Made by a program: the position numbers and the translations under genes. A model generated the notes under the pieces. It ran no database searches, was not told the origin of the DNA, and was given only the letters and a program-made list of their open reading frames with translations. Shown one piece after another: positions 1 through 8,822 of a DNA stretch of 35,466 nucleotides; the first letter of the stretch is position 1; the number at the start of each line of letters is the position of its first letter. The DNA is from Actinomycetes bacterium (GTDB lineage Bacteria; Actinomycetota; Acidimicrobiia; Acidimicrobiales; Palsa-688). The DNA is taken from NCBI GenBank assembly GCA_021846485.1, contig JAJZWW010000002.1:1-35466 (forward strand), read 5' to 3'.

Positions 1-7
1 CCGGTCG

Positions 8-1885
8 TCATGCCAGCGGACGTTGCAGCCGCTTGCTGCGCTCGTAGTCGGCGCGGGCTCGCGCGGTGCTGTCCAGCGCGGAGACCTCGGCGACGGGTAC
101 CTCCCACCAGGCGCCGCTGCCAGGCGCCGGAGCCAGGGGGTCGGTCTCGACGTGGACGACCACGGTCTGGCGCTCCTCACGAGCCTGCTGCAGAGCAGAG
201 CGCAGGTCGTCGATCCCCTCGGCTCGCAGCACGACTGCACCGAGGCTGGCGGCGTTGTCCGCCAGGTCGACCGGCAGCAAGCCACCGTCGAGACGTCCGG
301 TGGTCTGGTCTCGGTACCGGTAGCGGGTGCCGAATCGCTGGGAGCCGGTGGCCTCGGACAAGTTGCCGATGGAGGCGAACCCGTGGTTCTGCACCAGCAC
401 GACGATCAGCTTGACGTGCTCCTGGACGGCGGTCACGAGCTCCTGGGACATCATTAGGTAGGAGCCGTCGCCCACCAGCACGTACACCTCGCGCTGCGGG
501 TCGGCCATCTTCGCCCCGAGCCCGCCGGCGATCTCGTAGCCCATGCAGGAGTAGCCGTACTCGACGTGGTAGCCCTTCGGGTCCCGGGCACGCCAGAGCT
601 TGTGCAGGTCCCCGGGCATGGACCCTGCGGCGCAGACGACGACGTCGGCTGGCCCGCTCAGCTCGTTGACCGCGCCGATGACCTCGGCCTGGGTGGGCAG
701 GGGCTGGTGTCGTCCGTGGTAGGCGCGCTCGACGATCTCGTCCCACGACCGGCGCGCCTCGGCGACCTCGCGGCGGTAGGAGGGGTCGACCGACCAGCCC
801 CGGAGGGCGTCGGTCAGTGACTGGAGGGTGGCGCGGGCGTCGCCGACCACGGGCAGGGCGGCCTGCTTGGCCGAGTCGGAGGCCGTGACGTTGCAGCTGA
901 TGAAGCGCACGTCGGGCTCGGCGAACAAGCTGCGCGAGGCGGTGGTGAAGTCGGTCCAGCGGGTGCCGACGCCGACGACGACGTCGGCCTGCCGGGCGAG
1001 GTCGTTGGCTGCGGTGGTGCCCGTCGCCCCCACCGCACCGACGGACTGGGCGTGGTCGAAGGAGAGCGAGCCCTTGCCCGCTTGGGTTTCGGCCACCGGG
1101 ATGCCGGTGGCCGCCGCGAGCGCCGCCAGCGCCGACGTTGCTTCGGAGTAGATGGCGCCTCCTCCGGCGACGATCAGCGGTCGTCTTGCCGATCGGAGCA
1201 CGTCGATGGCCCGGGCGAGGGCGGCCGGGTCGGCCACCGGGCGGCCGACGTGCCAGACCCGGGGGGCGAAGAGCGCCTCGGGCCAGTCGTAGGCCTCCGC
1301 CTGGACGTCCTGGGGGAGGCAGAGCGTGACCGCACCGGTCTCCGCTGGATCGCTCAGGACACGCATGGCGGCGAGGAGCGCCGCCGGCAGCTGCTCGGGC
1401 CGGCTCACCCGGTCGAAGTAGCGCGAGACGGGGCGGAAGCAGTCGTTGACCGTGACGTCCCCGGCACCGGGTACCTCGAGCTGCTGGAGGACTGGCTCGG
1501 CGGCCCGGGTGGCGAAGGTGTCGGAGGGCAACAACAGCACCGGGAGGCGGTTGATGGTGGCCAGGGCGGCCCCGGTCACCATGTTGGTCGCTCCCGGACC
1601 TATGGAGCTGGTGCACGCGAGGGTCGACAGTCGGTTGCGCATCCGGGCGAAGGCTGCCGCGGCGTGCACCATACCCTGCTCGTTGCGGGCCTGGTGGTAC
1701 GGGAGAGCGCCCGGTCGGAGCAGTTCGGCCTCGAGGAGGGCTTGGCCGAGACCGGCCACGTTGCCGTGACCGAAGATCCCGAAGCAGCCCTCGACGAGCC
1801 GGTGCTCGACGCCGTCACGCTCGCTGCGCTGGGCCGCGAGGAACCGGACCGTGGCCTGGCCGACGGTCAGGCGGAGAGCGGTCAC
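8..1885 (-). CDS. iolD: 3D-(3,5/4)-trihydroxycyclohexane-1,2-dione acylhydrolase (ThDP-dependent, IolD)
   Basis: Minus ORF; likely GTG start at 1885 (VTALRLTVGQATVRFLAAQRSERDG) overlapping the iolB stop by 4 nt; contains GIFGHGNVAGLGQAL, ARNEQGMVHAAAAFA, GDGSYLMMSQELVTAVQE typical of IolD; neighbours iolB/iolC. Confidence 0.95.
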   Translation of the reverse strand: MTALRLTVGQATVRFLAAQRSERDGVEHRLVEGCFGIFGHGNVAGLGQALLEAELLRPGALPYHQARNEQGMVHAAAAFARMRNRLSTLACTSSIGPGATNMVTGAALATINRLPVLLLPSDTFATRAAEPVLQQLEVPGAGDVTVNDCFRPVSRYFDRVSRPEQLPAALLAAMRVLSDPAETGAVTLCLPQDVQAEAYDWPEALFAPRVWHVGRPVADPAALARAIDVLRSARRPLIVAGGGAIYSEATSALAALAAATGIPVAETQAGKGSLSFDHAQSVGAVGATGTTAANDLARQADVVVGVGTRWTDFTTASRSLFAEPDVRFISCNVTASDSAKQAALPVVGDARATLQSLTDALRGWSVDPSYRREVAEARRSWDEIVERAYHGRHQPLPTQAEVIGAVNELSGPADVVVCAAGSMPGDLHKLWRARDPKGYHVEYGYSCMGYEIAGGLGAKMADPQREVYVLVGDGSYLMMSQELVTAVQEHVKLIVVLVQNHGFASIGNLSEATGSQRFGTRYRYRDQTTGRLDGGLLPVDLADNAASLGAVVLRAEGIDDLRSALQQAREERQTVVVHVETDPLAPAPGSGAWWEVPVAEVSALDSTARARADYERSKRLQRPLA

Positions 1886-2763
1886 CGGTTGGTGTCCGGG
1901 TCGTCCCGGTGCAGCGGCAGCCTCGAGTCGACGGGGGTTGCTCCCCAGGTGCCGCGGATCCAGGCGTGGGCCGGGTCGTGGCACACCCTCCAGGCGCGTT
2001 CACCGGGACCGGCCATCACGTTCAGGTAGTAAAGGTCGTAGCCGGCGGCGGCCATGGACGGGCCGTGCCAGCCGTGGGGCACGACCACGAGATCCCGGTC
2101 GCGGACTTCGGCGAGGAGGTCAATGGGCCGCTCGGGGGTGCCGTAGACCCGCTGGTAGGCGAGCCCGGGCCCACCCGGGCCGGCTGCCACCTCGAAGTAG
2201 TAGATCTCCTCGAGCACGGTCTCCCCGGGCCTCTCTTCGTCGTGCTTGTGGGGCGGGTAGGACGAGAAGTTGCCGGCAGGGGTGATGACCTCGCAGACGA
2301 GGAGGCGCTCGCAGTCGAGCGTGCCGGGCAGGCAGATGTTGTGCACCTCGCGGGAGCACGATCCGGCTCCCCGAAGCTCCACCTCCACCGCCGGCGCGGC
2401 CACGTAGCGGAACGGGCGGCCGACCGACGCCCGGGCTCCTGCGAGGGCGAACCGACCGCCGGCGGGGCTCGTGAGCTCGATGGTCGACCGGGGAGGGGCG
2501 TAGGCCGCGTCGCAAGCGCCGGCGAAGACACCCGAGCGGCCGACCAGCTCGGCCCGGTCTTTGCCGCAGACGACCGTCGCTCCACCGCGGAGGGGCAGCA
2601 CCAGCACCTCGTCGGGGCCGGTGTCGACCGCGAGCGTCCCGCCGGGATCGAGGCGCGCAACCCGAAGCGAGGAGTAGGACCAACCGGCTTCCTCGGGGCT
2701 CAGGTCCAGCTCGAACGGGCCGCGCGCCAGGGTGCCGGCCGGATGGTGGAGTCGCCCGCTCAC
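1882..2763 (-). CDS. iolB: 5-deoxy-glucuronate isomerase (IolB)
   Basis: C-terminal part of the 1882..3561 ORF from GTG at 2763; motifs CEVITPAGNFSSYPPHKHD, EEIYYFEV, VVVPHGWHGPSMAAAGYDLYYLNVMAGP are characteristic of IolB. Confidence 0.95.
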   Translation of the reverse strand: MSGRLHHPAGTLARGPFELDLSPEEAGWSYSSLRVARLDPGGTLAVDTGPDEVLVLPLRGGATVVCGKDRAELVGRSGVFAGACDAAYAPPRSTIELTSPAGGRFALAGARASVGRPFRYVAAPAVEVELRGAGSCSREVHNICLPGTLDCERLLVCEVITPAGNFSSYPPHKHDEERPGETVLEEIYYFEVAAGPGGPGLAYQRVYGTPERPIDLLAEVRDRDLVVVPHGWHGPSMAAAGYDLYYLNVMAGPGERAWRVCHDPAHAWIRGTWGATPVDSRLPLHRDDPDTNR

Positions 2764-3662
2764 TGGAGCTCGACCTCCGCCGAGGGCGGGTGGACGAGGT
2801 CGGCGAGCGCGCCGACGCCCACATCCTCGCTGCCGTCCGGGGGGTACAGGAGGGCCCGGCCGATGACCATGCCGCGGACGCCGGGGAGGCGCAGCGCCTT
2901 CTCCCAACGCGAGTGGGTGTCGGCGGGCGCAGTCGCAGGGTCGCCCCCGAGGAGGAGGGTCGGAAGCGTCGTCGCCGCCGTCACCGCCTCCATGTCCTCG
3001 ACGACCGGCAGCTTGAGCCAGGTGCGCGCGCTGGTCGCTCCGAGCCCCGCAGCGATGGCCACCGACCTCACGACCGCCTCGGTGCTGAGCACGTTGCGGA
3101 CTCGTCCGCCTTCGACGCGGGACATGAACGGCTCGATCATGGCGACGAGACCACGCCCGGCGAGCTCGGTCACAGCCCGGCCGCAGGCCTCGAGGGTGTC
3201 GAGCGACCCCCGGTCGGTGAGGTCGATCCGGCAGAGCATCTTGCCTCCGTCGAAGCCCATGGCGGCGATCGTCTCGGCGTTCGCCGCGGTGAAGCGGTCG
3301 TCCAGCTCGAACGAGGCGCCGTGCAGGCCGCCGCGGTTCATGCTGACGAAGACGACCTTGTCGTCGAGCGCTCCGAGCAGCAGCAGGTCCTCGAGGATGT
3401 CGGGAGTGCCGAGGACGCCGTCGACCCCGGGGCACCCCAGGCAGAGCGCGAGGCGGCGGAGCAGCTCGCCGCGGTCGGCCATCGCCGAGGTGTCGGCGCC
3501 GACGCCGAGCGCTCCTCTTGCCGGGTGGTCGGCGGCGAGGACCAGCAGCCGTCCGTCGCACCCGAGCAGCGGGCGCCGGGTCCGCCGGCCAGCCGCCTCG
3601 ACAACGAGCTCGGGGTGGCGCGCCCGCGCCTCGCGCAGGTCGCGGAGGTCAAACCGTTGCAC
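2760..3662 (-). CDS. Cgl0158-family (beta/alpha)8-barrel aldolase-like protein, candidate 2-deoxy-5-keto-gluconate-6-phosphate aldolase
   Basis: Minus ORF from probable GTG at 3662 (VQRFDLRDLREARARHPELV); LVLAADHPARGALGVG, MNRGGLHGASFELDDR, LKLPVVEDMEAV; sits between iolC and iolB with overlapping ends. Confidence 0.8.
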   Translation of the reverse strand: MQRFDLRDLREARARHPELVVEAAGRRTRRPLLGCDGRLLVLAADHPARGALGVGADTSAMADRGELLRRLALCLGCPGVDGVLGTPDILEDLLLLGALDDKVVFVSMNRGGLHGASFELDDRFTAANAETIAAMGFDGGKMLCRIDLTDRGSLDTLEACGRAVTELAGRGLVAMIEPFMSRVEGGRVRNVLSTEAVVRSVAIAAGLGATSARTWLKLPVVEDMEAVTAATTLPTLLLGGDPATAPADTHSRWEKALRLPGVRGMVIGRALLYPPDGSEDVGVGALADLVHPPSAEVELQ

Positions 3663-4641
3663 GGTGCGTGCCTCCCATGATCGCCTCCTCGACCTCTGCG
3701 GTCGTGGGCATCGCCGTAGAGCACTCGACGCGGGAGGCGACCAGGGCTCCGGCGGCGTTCGCGAACCGCATGACCCGCTCGAGGGGCCACCCAGCGAGCA
3801 GGCCGTGGCACAGCGCCCCGCCGAAGCCGTCTCCGGCACCCAGCCCGTTGACGACCTCCACCTCGAACGGCGGGACGTCGACGACCTCGTCCTCGGTGAC
3901 CGCCAGGACCCCCCCCGGGCCACGCTTGATGACCGCCAGGTGCACGCCCCGCTCCAGCAGGGCGCGCGCCGCCCGGAGCCCGTCGTGCTCGCCGGTAGCG
4001 ACGAATGCCTCCTCCAGGTTGCCGACGGCGGAGTCCACCCACTCCAGGGCGGCGCGCGCCTGCCGGGTGGCGTCATCGGGCGAGGACCAGAACGTGGGCC
4101 GGTAGTCGAGGTCGAAGATGGTGAGCGGGGAGCGCTCCCGGACCCGCCAGGCGTGCAGCTGGGCCGAACGGCTCGGCTCCTGGCTGAGCCCGCTGAGGGT
4201 GGTCCACAACACCCGGGCAGATCGGATGGCCGCGTCGTCGAGCTCCTCCGCCCGGATCTCGGTGTCCGGCGCCTTGGGCCAACGGTAGAACCACAGCGGG
4301 AACGAGTCGGGAGGGCGCATCTCGCAAAAGGTGATCGGCGTCGGCAGATCCGGAACCGGCGTGACGAAACGGTCGTCGACGCCCAGCTCGCGCAGTGCCC
4401 GGTGGATGAACCGTCCGAACGGGTCGGCACCGGTGCGGCTGATGACGCCGCTGCGCCGGCCGTGGCGGGCGGCGGCTACGGCCACATTTGCGGCCGTGCC
4501 ACCGAGGAACCGGCCGAAGGTGGTCACGTCCTCGAGGGCGACGTCCGGTTCGAGCGGGTACAGGTCCACCCCCATGCGCCCCATGGTGAGGACGTCGAAG
4601 GTCTCTGTGCGCTCGTTGGGGTGGGCAAGGTCGTCGGTCAT
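3649..4641 (-). CDS. iolC: 5-dehydro-2-deoxygluconokinase (PfkB family, IolC)
   Basis: 330 aa; MGRMGVDLYPLEPDVALEDVTTFGRFLGGTAANVAVAAARHG and NGLGAGDGFGGALCHGLLAG (PfkB signature). Confidence 0.95.
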   Translation of the reverse strand: MTDDLAHPNERTETFDVLTMGRMGVDLYPLEPDVALEDVTTFGRFLGGTAANVAVAAARHGRRSGVISRTGADPFGRFIHRALRELGVDDRFVTPVPDLPTPITFCEMRPPDSFPLWFYRWPKAPDTEIRAEELDDAAIRSARVLWTTLSGLSQEPSRSAQLHAWRVRERSPLTIFDLDYRPTFWSSPDDATRQARAALEWVDSAVGNLEEAFVATGEHDGLRAARALLERGVHLAVIKRGPGGVLAVTEDEVVDVPPFEVEVVNGLGAGDGFGGALCHGLLAGWPLERVMRFANAAGALVASRVECSTAMPTTAEVEEAIMGGTHRATV

Positions 4642-4676
4642 CTGGGCCCCCGGAGCCGCGAGCTCTGGATCGGCAA

Positions 4677-4705
4677 CGTTATCCCACCCGAGCCAATGAT
4701 GTCAA
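4677..4705 (-). promoter_or_regulatory. Candidate iolC promoter: TTGACA (-35, 4705-4700) and ATAACG/TAACGT (-10)
   Basis: Reverse strand reads TTGACA-TCATTGGCTCGGGTGGG-ATAACGTT, about 36 nt upstream of the iolC ATG. Confidence 0.5.
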
Positions 4706-4710
4706 TATGC

Positions 4711-4725
4711 TGTAATGTCATTACA
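4711..4725. promoter_or_regulatory. Probable GntR/UTRA operator: perfect inverted repeat TGTAATG-T-CATTACA
   Basis: 15-bp perfect 7-1-7 palindrome in the divergent iolC/gntR intergenic region. Confidence 0.7.
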
Positions 4726-4788
4726 CCAGGTCTCGGCTGACGGCGGCAGCTGGGCTCTCCGGTCGCAGCCGTAGGCTAACCTGCGGGC

Positions 4789-5565
4789 GTGGCGGCACGA
4801 CCGGTCCCCACCACCGCGAGGGATCGTGTCGACGGCGGCCCGATCGACCGTTCGAGCCCCGTGCCGTTGTACTTCCAGATCGCCGAGAACCTGCGCGCCG
4901 CCGTGGCAGATGGCCGGCTGCTCCCCGGTGACCGCCTGGACAACGAGCTCGAGCTCTGCGGTCGGCTGGGAGTGAGCCGGCCGACGGTGCGCCAGGCGAT
5001 CCAGACTCTCGTACAAGAAGGGCTGGTCGTCCGTCGCCGGGGCATGGGCTCGGTGGTGGCTGCCCGCCCGATCCAGCGCCCGCTCGCCCTCACCAGCCTG
5101 TACGACGACTTGGTGACTGCTGGTCGCCGGCCGTCGACGACGGTCCTCGCGATCGACCAGCTCGCGGCGGACGAAGTCACCGCGGCGGCCCTCGGACTCG
5201 AGCCGGGATCGTCGGTCATCCGCGTCGATCGGCTCCGTTCGGCGGGAGGTCGCCCGCTCGCCCTCATGCACAACGAGCTGGACGCCAGCTGGGTCCAGGA
5301 CTTGGACCTCGAGGCGGCGCTCTCCGACCAGGGCCTCTACGGTCTGCTTCGCCACCGTGGAGCGGTGTTCCACTCCGCCGAGCAGGTCATCGGAGCCCGC
5401 CGGGCCGACCCCCGGGAAGCCCGCCTGCTCGGGGTGTCGCGGACCACCACGCTGCTGACGATGGAGCGCATGGCCTACGACCACGAGGGTCGGACCATCG
5501 AACGGGGGCGCCATGCCTACCTCGCCGACCGGTACTCGTTTCGTGTCACCCTCGGCCTGCACTGA
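4789..5565 (+). CDS. GntR family transcriptional regulator (HutC subfamily, UTRA domain)
   Basis: PVPLYFQIAENLRAAVADGRLLPGDRLDNELELCGRLGVSRPTVRQAIQTLVQEGLVVRRRGMGSVV winged helix, followed by a UTRA-like ligand domain; divergent from iolC. Confidence 0.93.
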   Translation: MAARPVPTTARDRVDGGPIDRSSPVPLYFQIAENLRAAVADGRLLPGDRLDNELELCGRLGVSRPTVRQAIQTLVQEGLVVRRRGMGSVVAARPIQRPLALTSLYDDLVTAGRRPSTTVLAIDQLAADEVTAAALGLEPGSSVIRVDRLRSAGGRPLALMHNELDASWVQDLDLEAALSDQGLYGLLRHRGAVFHSAEQVIGARRADPREARLLGVSRTTTLLTMERMAYDHEGRTIERGRHAYLADRYSFRVTLGLH

Positions 5566-5595
5566 GCGATCGCCGTCCTCTGGGTGTCGATGGTC

Positions 5596-7590
5596 TCACC
5601 GGGCGAGGCCGACGGAGCGCAGGTGGGCTAGGCTGGCTCGGGCATCGTCGAGCGGGACCGACTCCCCCGTCGGGCTGGCGTCCTGCTCGACAGTGCCCCA
5701 TCCCTCGTAGCCGATGCGCTCCAGGGTCGCTGCAACCTGTTCGAAGTCGACCGCGCCCCGGCCGAGCGGACAGAAGATGCCCTGCCGGTAGGCGTCCCAG
5801 AACGACAGCTCCTCCTTCTCGATCCGGTCGAGAACGGCGGGGTCGACGTCCTTGAAGTGGACGTGGGCGATCCGGTCGGCATGGTCGGTGAGGATCCCGA
5901 CCGGGTCGACTCCGGCGTAGAGCGAGTGGCCGGTGTCGACGCACAGCGACACCCGGGCCGGATCGGTGTCCCCGAGCAGGCGCTCGATCTCGTCGGCGAA
6001 CTCGACGTCGGTGCCTGCGTGGGGGTGGAAGGCGGTAACCATCCCTGTCCCGGAGGCCACCTCGGCGACTCGCCGGGTCGTGTCGATGAGCCGCCTCCAG
6101 GCGGTCTCGTCGAGTCGCTGGGCTGCCGCGGGCCGGCCGGCCGTCTTGGCCCGGGCCGGCGTCCAACCGGCGATGACCACGAGGCGCCCGGCCCCGAGAG
6201 GCTCCAGCAGGGCGCAGATGTCCCTAGCCTTCTGGACGACTCCGTCGGCGGTCTCGGGGTCGTGGAGCACCTCCATCACCACGCCGGCGGAGAGTGCCAG
6301 GTGGCGGCGTGCCAGCTCCGAACGCAGTGTCGAGGGATCGGTGGGGAAGAAGCCGAGCGGGCCCAGCTCGACTCCCTCGTAGCCCGCCTCGGCGACCTCG
6401 TCGAGCACCCGGCTCCAACTCGGGTAGGACGGGTCCGACGGCTTCTCGATGCCCCATGAGGTCGGCGCGTTGCCGATCCGGATCCTCGGCGAGGAGGCCC
6501 CGGTGCCGGGCGCAGCGGCGTAGGTGGCGCCGGCGAGGGCCGCCGACGCGCTGGCGATCTCGTCGACGGCGACCGTCCGGCCCTCGGCGAGGGAACGCTG
6601 GGCCGTGAGTGCCAGCACGAGGGCGCAGCGCGCGTCGCGACCTCCCGGAGCGACCGCGCCGGTCTCACCCCGACAGGCGCGCAGGAACGCCCGGAGCTCC
6701 GCTGGGTAGGCGCTCTCGTACCGCTCCGGGAAGAACCGGTACAACGGGGCGGTCACCGCTCCGCGCCCGTCGGCGAGGACGTTGACCGACGGCAGGGGAT
6801 TGGTCGACCAAGCTGTCGCCTCGGTGCCGTGGACCTCGACCCGCTGGTCGTAGCCGTAGGTGGACAGCCGGCAGCACTCGATCACGCCGATGGCCCCCGA
6901 GGCGAAGCGCAGGGTGATGGTGGCCACGTCCACGTCGCCCGCCTCGGCAGCCAGCGGATCGACCAGGCTCGAACCGCTGGCCGACACCGCCACGACCTCC
7001 TCCCCGCTGACGAAGCGGGCAGTGTCGAAGTCGTGGATGGCCATGTCGGAGAACAGCCCGCCCGGTCCACGGGGGTAGCCGACCGGGGGCGGATCCGGGT
7101 CGCGGGAGGTGATCCGCAGCTGGAGGAGGTGGCCGACACCTCCCGACGCCACCGTCTCGGCGAGCTCCCCGAAGGCCGGGTCGAACCTCCGGTTGAAGCC
7201 GACGTGCAGGACCACGCCGGCCCGCTCGGCGGCACCGATGGCGGCATCCACCCCCTGAAGGTCGGGGGCGAGCGGCTTCTCGCAGAAGACGTGGTGCCCG
7301 GCGGCTGCCGCAGCCACGACCTGTTCGGCGTGAGCCGACGAGGCCGAGCAGATCATCACCGCGTCGAGGTCCTCGCGTCGGACCAGGTCCTGCCAGCGCG
7401 GCCACGCGCCGGTGCCGAGCACCCCGGCGAGGCGTTCGGCCGCCGCCAGGTCCGGGTCGGCGACCCCGACGACGAGGGCGTCCGGGTCGGCCCGGAGGTT
7501 GCCGGCGTGGAGGGCGCCGATGCGGCCCGCGCCAAGGAGAGCAATGCGGACGGGGGCCCCTTGCTCTCCGGAGCCTCTTGATGTTGTCAT
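5596..7590 (-). CDS. Fused IolG-like inositol 2-dehydrogenase (Gfo/Idh/MocA, N-terminal) and IolE-like 2-keto-myo-inositol dehydratase (TIM barrel, C-terminal)
   Basis: One ORF; ATG at 7590 with GGGAGG upstream. N-half VRIALLGAGRIGALHAGNL ... CEKPLAPDL ... GFNRRFDPAFGEL ... GGLFSDMAIHDFDTARF; after about aa 350, PRIRIGNAPTSWGIEKPSDPSYPSWSRVLDEVAEAGYEGVELGPLGF ... AFHPHAGTDVE ... CVDTGHSLYAGVDP ... HVHFKDVDP typical of IolE. Confidence 0.92.
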   Translation of the reverse strand: MTTSRGSGEQGAPVRIALLGAGRIGALHAGNLRADPDALVVGVADPDLAAAERLAGVLGTGAWPRWQDLVRREDLDAVMICSASSAHAEQVVAAAAAGHHVFCEKPLAPDLQGVDAAIGAAERAGVVLHVGFNRRFDPAFGELAETVASGGVGHLLQLRITSRDPDPPPVGYPRGPGGLFSDMAIHDFDTARFVSGEEVVAVSASGSSLVDPLAAEAGDVDVATITLRFASGAIGVIECCRLSTYGYDQRVEVHGTEATAWSTNPLPSVNVLADGRGAVTAPLYRFFPERYESAYPAELRAFLRACRGETGAVAPGGRDARCALVLALTAQRSLAEGRTVAVDEIASASAALAGATYAAAPGTGASSPRIRIGNAPTSWGIEKPSDPSYPSWSRVLDEVAEAGYEGVELGPLGFFPTDPSTLRSELARRHLALSAGVVMEVLHDPETADGVVQKARDICALLEPLGAGRLVVIAGWTPARAKTAGRPAAAQRLDETAWRRLIDTTRRVAEVASGTGMVTAFHPHAGTDVEFADEIERLLGDTDPARVSLCVDTGHSLYAGVDPVGILTDHADRIAHVHFKDVDPAVLDRIEKEELSFWDAYRQGIFCPLGRGAVDFEQVAATLERIGYEGWGTVEQDASPTGESVPLDDARASLAHLRSVGLAR

Positions 7591-7677
7591 GACGTCATGT
7601 CCTCCCGAGGTGGCAGTTCTGCCCCGAAGAACCTCTCGTCTGGGACAGGCGGCAAGAGGTCGTCTCCACGGGGAGCC

Positions 7678-7707
7678 TTGACACGACGAAGCCCGGTCGC
7701 GTAGACC
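7678..7707 (+). promoter_or_regulatory. Candidate promoter for the rightward oxidoreductase genes: TTGACA-18 nt-TAGACC
   Basis: TTGACA at 7678-7683 and TAGACC at 7702-7707 in the divergent intergenic region. Confidence 0.35.
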
Positions 7708-7817
7708 GAGTCCGACCGTAAGTGAGTCAGGCTGACATAATGAGCTTACCTGAAGTCGCATGTGCCTGAATAGGGGGGGATGGTGAGGGGAAGGCACGAG
7801 GGTGCCCCGAGGCGGTC

Positions 7818-8822
7818 ATGAAGGTCGTCGTGGTCGGTGCCGGCCGCATGGGCCGACGTCGGGCGGAGTTGTTGGCACGGCACGGCGCCGTCGAGTCCGT
7901 GGTGGTGGCCAGCCGCAACGAGCCCAGTGCCCGGGCAGTGGCCGACAGCGTCGGCGGTCGCTGCGTACCCCTCGGCGCGGCCCTGGAGGTCCGCCCCGAC
8001 GCGGTCGTGGTGAGCCTGGCCACTGCGAGCCACGCCGAGCACCTGCTCGCGGCGCTTCGCCTCGGCGTGCCCATCCTCACCGAGAAGCCACTCGCCGTCG
8101 ACCTGGCGGGCACCCGTGAGGTGGTCGCCGCCGCTCGAAGCGCCGGGGTGGAGGTGCAGGTCGGCTTCCAGCGTCGGTTCGACCCGGCCTACGTCGAGGC
8201 GGCTCGCCTGGTGGCTACGGGCGCCCTCGGGACTCTCTACCACGTGCACATGACCTCCCACGACCGCGACGTCACGCCCGAGGAGTACATCCCCGGCTCC
8301 GGCGGGATCTTCCGCGACCTCCACGTGCACGACTTCGACGCCGCCCGGTTCCTCACCGGGCGGGAGATCGTCGAGGTCGATGCGCGGGCTTCGGTTCGCG
8401 CCCACCCCCGCTTCGCCCGCCACGACGACTTCGACGTCGCGACGGTCCTCGCAACGATGGACGACGGTCTGGTGGTGACGGTCACCGGGGCGCGCCACGA
8501 CCCTCTGGGCTACGACTTCCGGGTCGAGATGTTCGGCACCGAGGACTCCGTGGCGGCGGGCGCATCCCCCCGGACGCCGCTGCGTTCGCTCGAAGCGGGG
8601 GGACCTGGCGTGCCGGAGCGGCCCTACGAGGGTTTCCTGGACCGCTTTGCCGCAGCCTTCGAGGCGGAGACCAGCGCCTTCGTGGACCTGGTCCTCGGCC
8701 GGGGGACCAACCCCTGCCCGCCCGAGGAAGCGGCTCGGGCGATGGAGGCGGCGGTCGCCTGCGAGCGGTCGGTCGCCGAGCACCGGCCGGTCGGCCTCGC
8801 CGAGGTGCAGGTGCCCGCGTGA
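7818..8822 (+). CDS. Gfo/Idh/MocA family oxidoreductase (inositol 2-dehydrogenase-like)
   Basis: MKVVVVGAGRMGRRRAELL; LTEKPLAVDL; GFQRRFDPAYVEA; GGIFRDLHVHDFDAARFLTG. Confidence 0.92.
   Translation: MKVVVVGAGRMGRRRAELLARHGAVESVVVASRNEPSARAVADSVGGRCVPLGAALEVRPDAVVVSLATASHAEHLLAALRLGVPILTEKPLAVDLAGTREVVAAARSAGVEVQVGFQRRFDPAYVEAARLVATGALGTLYHVHMTSHDRDVTPEEYIPGSGGIFRDLHVHDFDAARFLTGREIVEVDARASVRAHPRFARHDDFDVATVLATMDDGLVVTVTGARHDPLGYDFRVEMFGTEDSVAAGASPRTPLRSLEAGGPGVPERPYEGFLDRFAAAFEAETSAFVDLVLGRGTNPCPPEEAARAMEAAVACERSVAEHRPVGLAEVQVPA

Noticed and set aside
1909-4740. 943-aa plus ORF
   Set aside because: Antisense to iolB/aldolase/iolC; no domain-like sequence.
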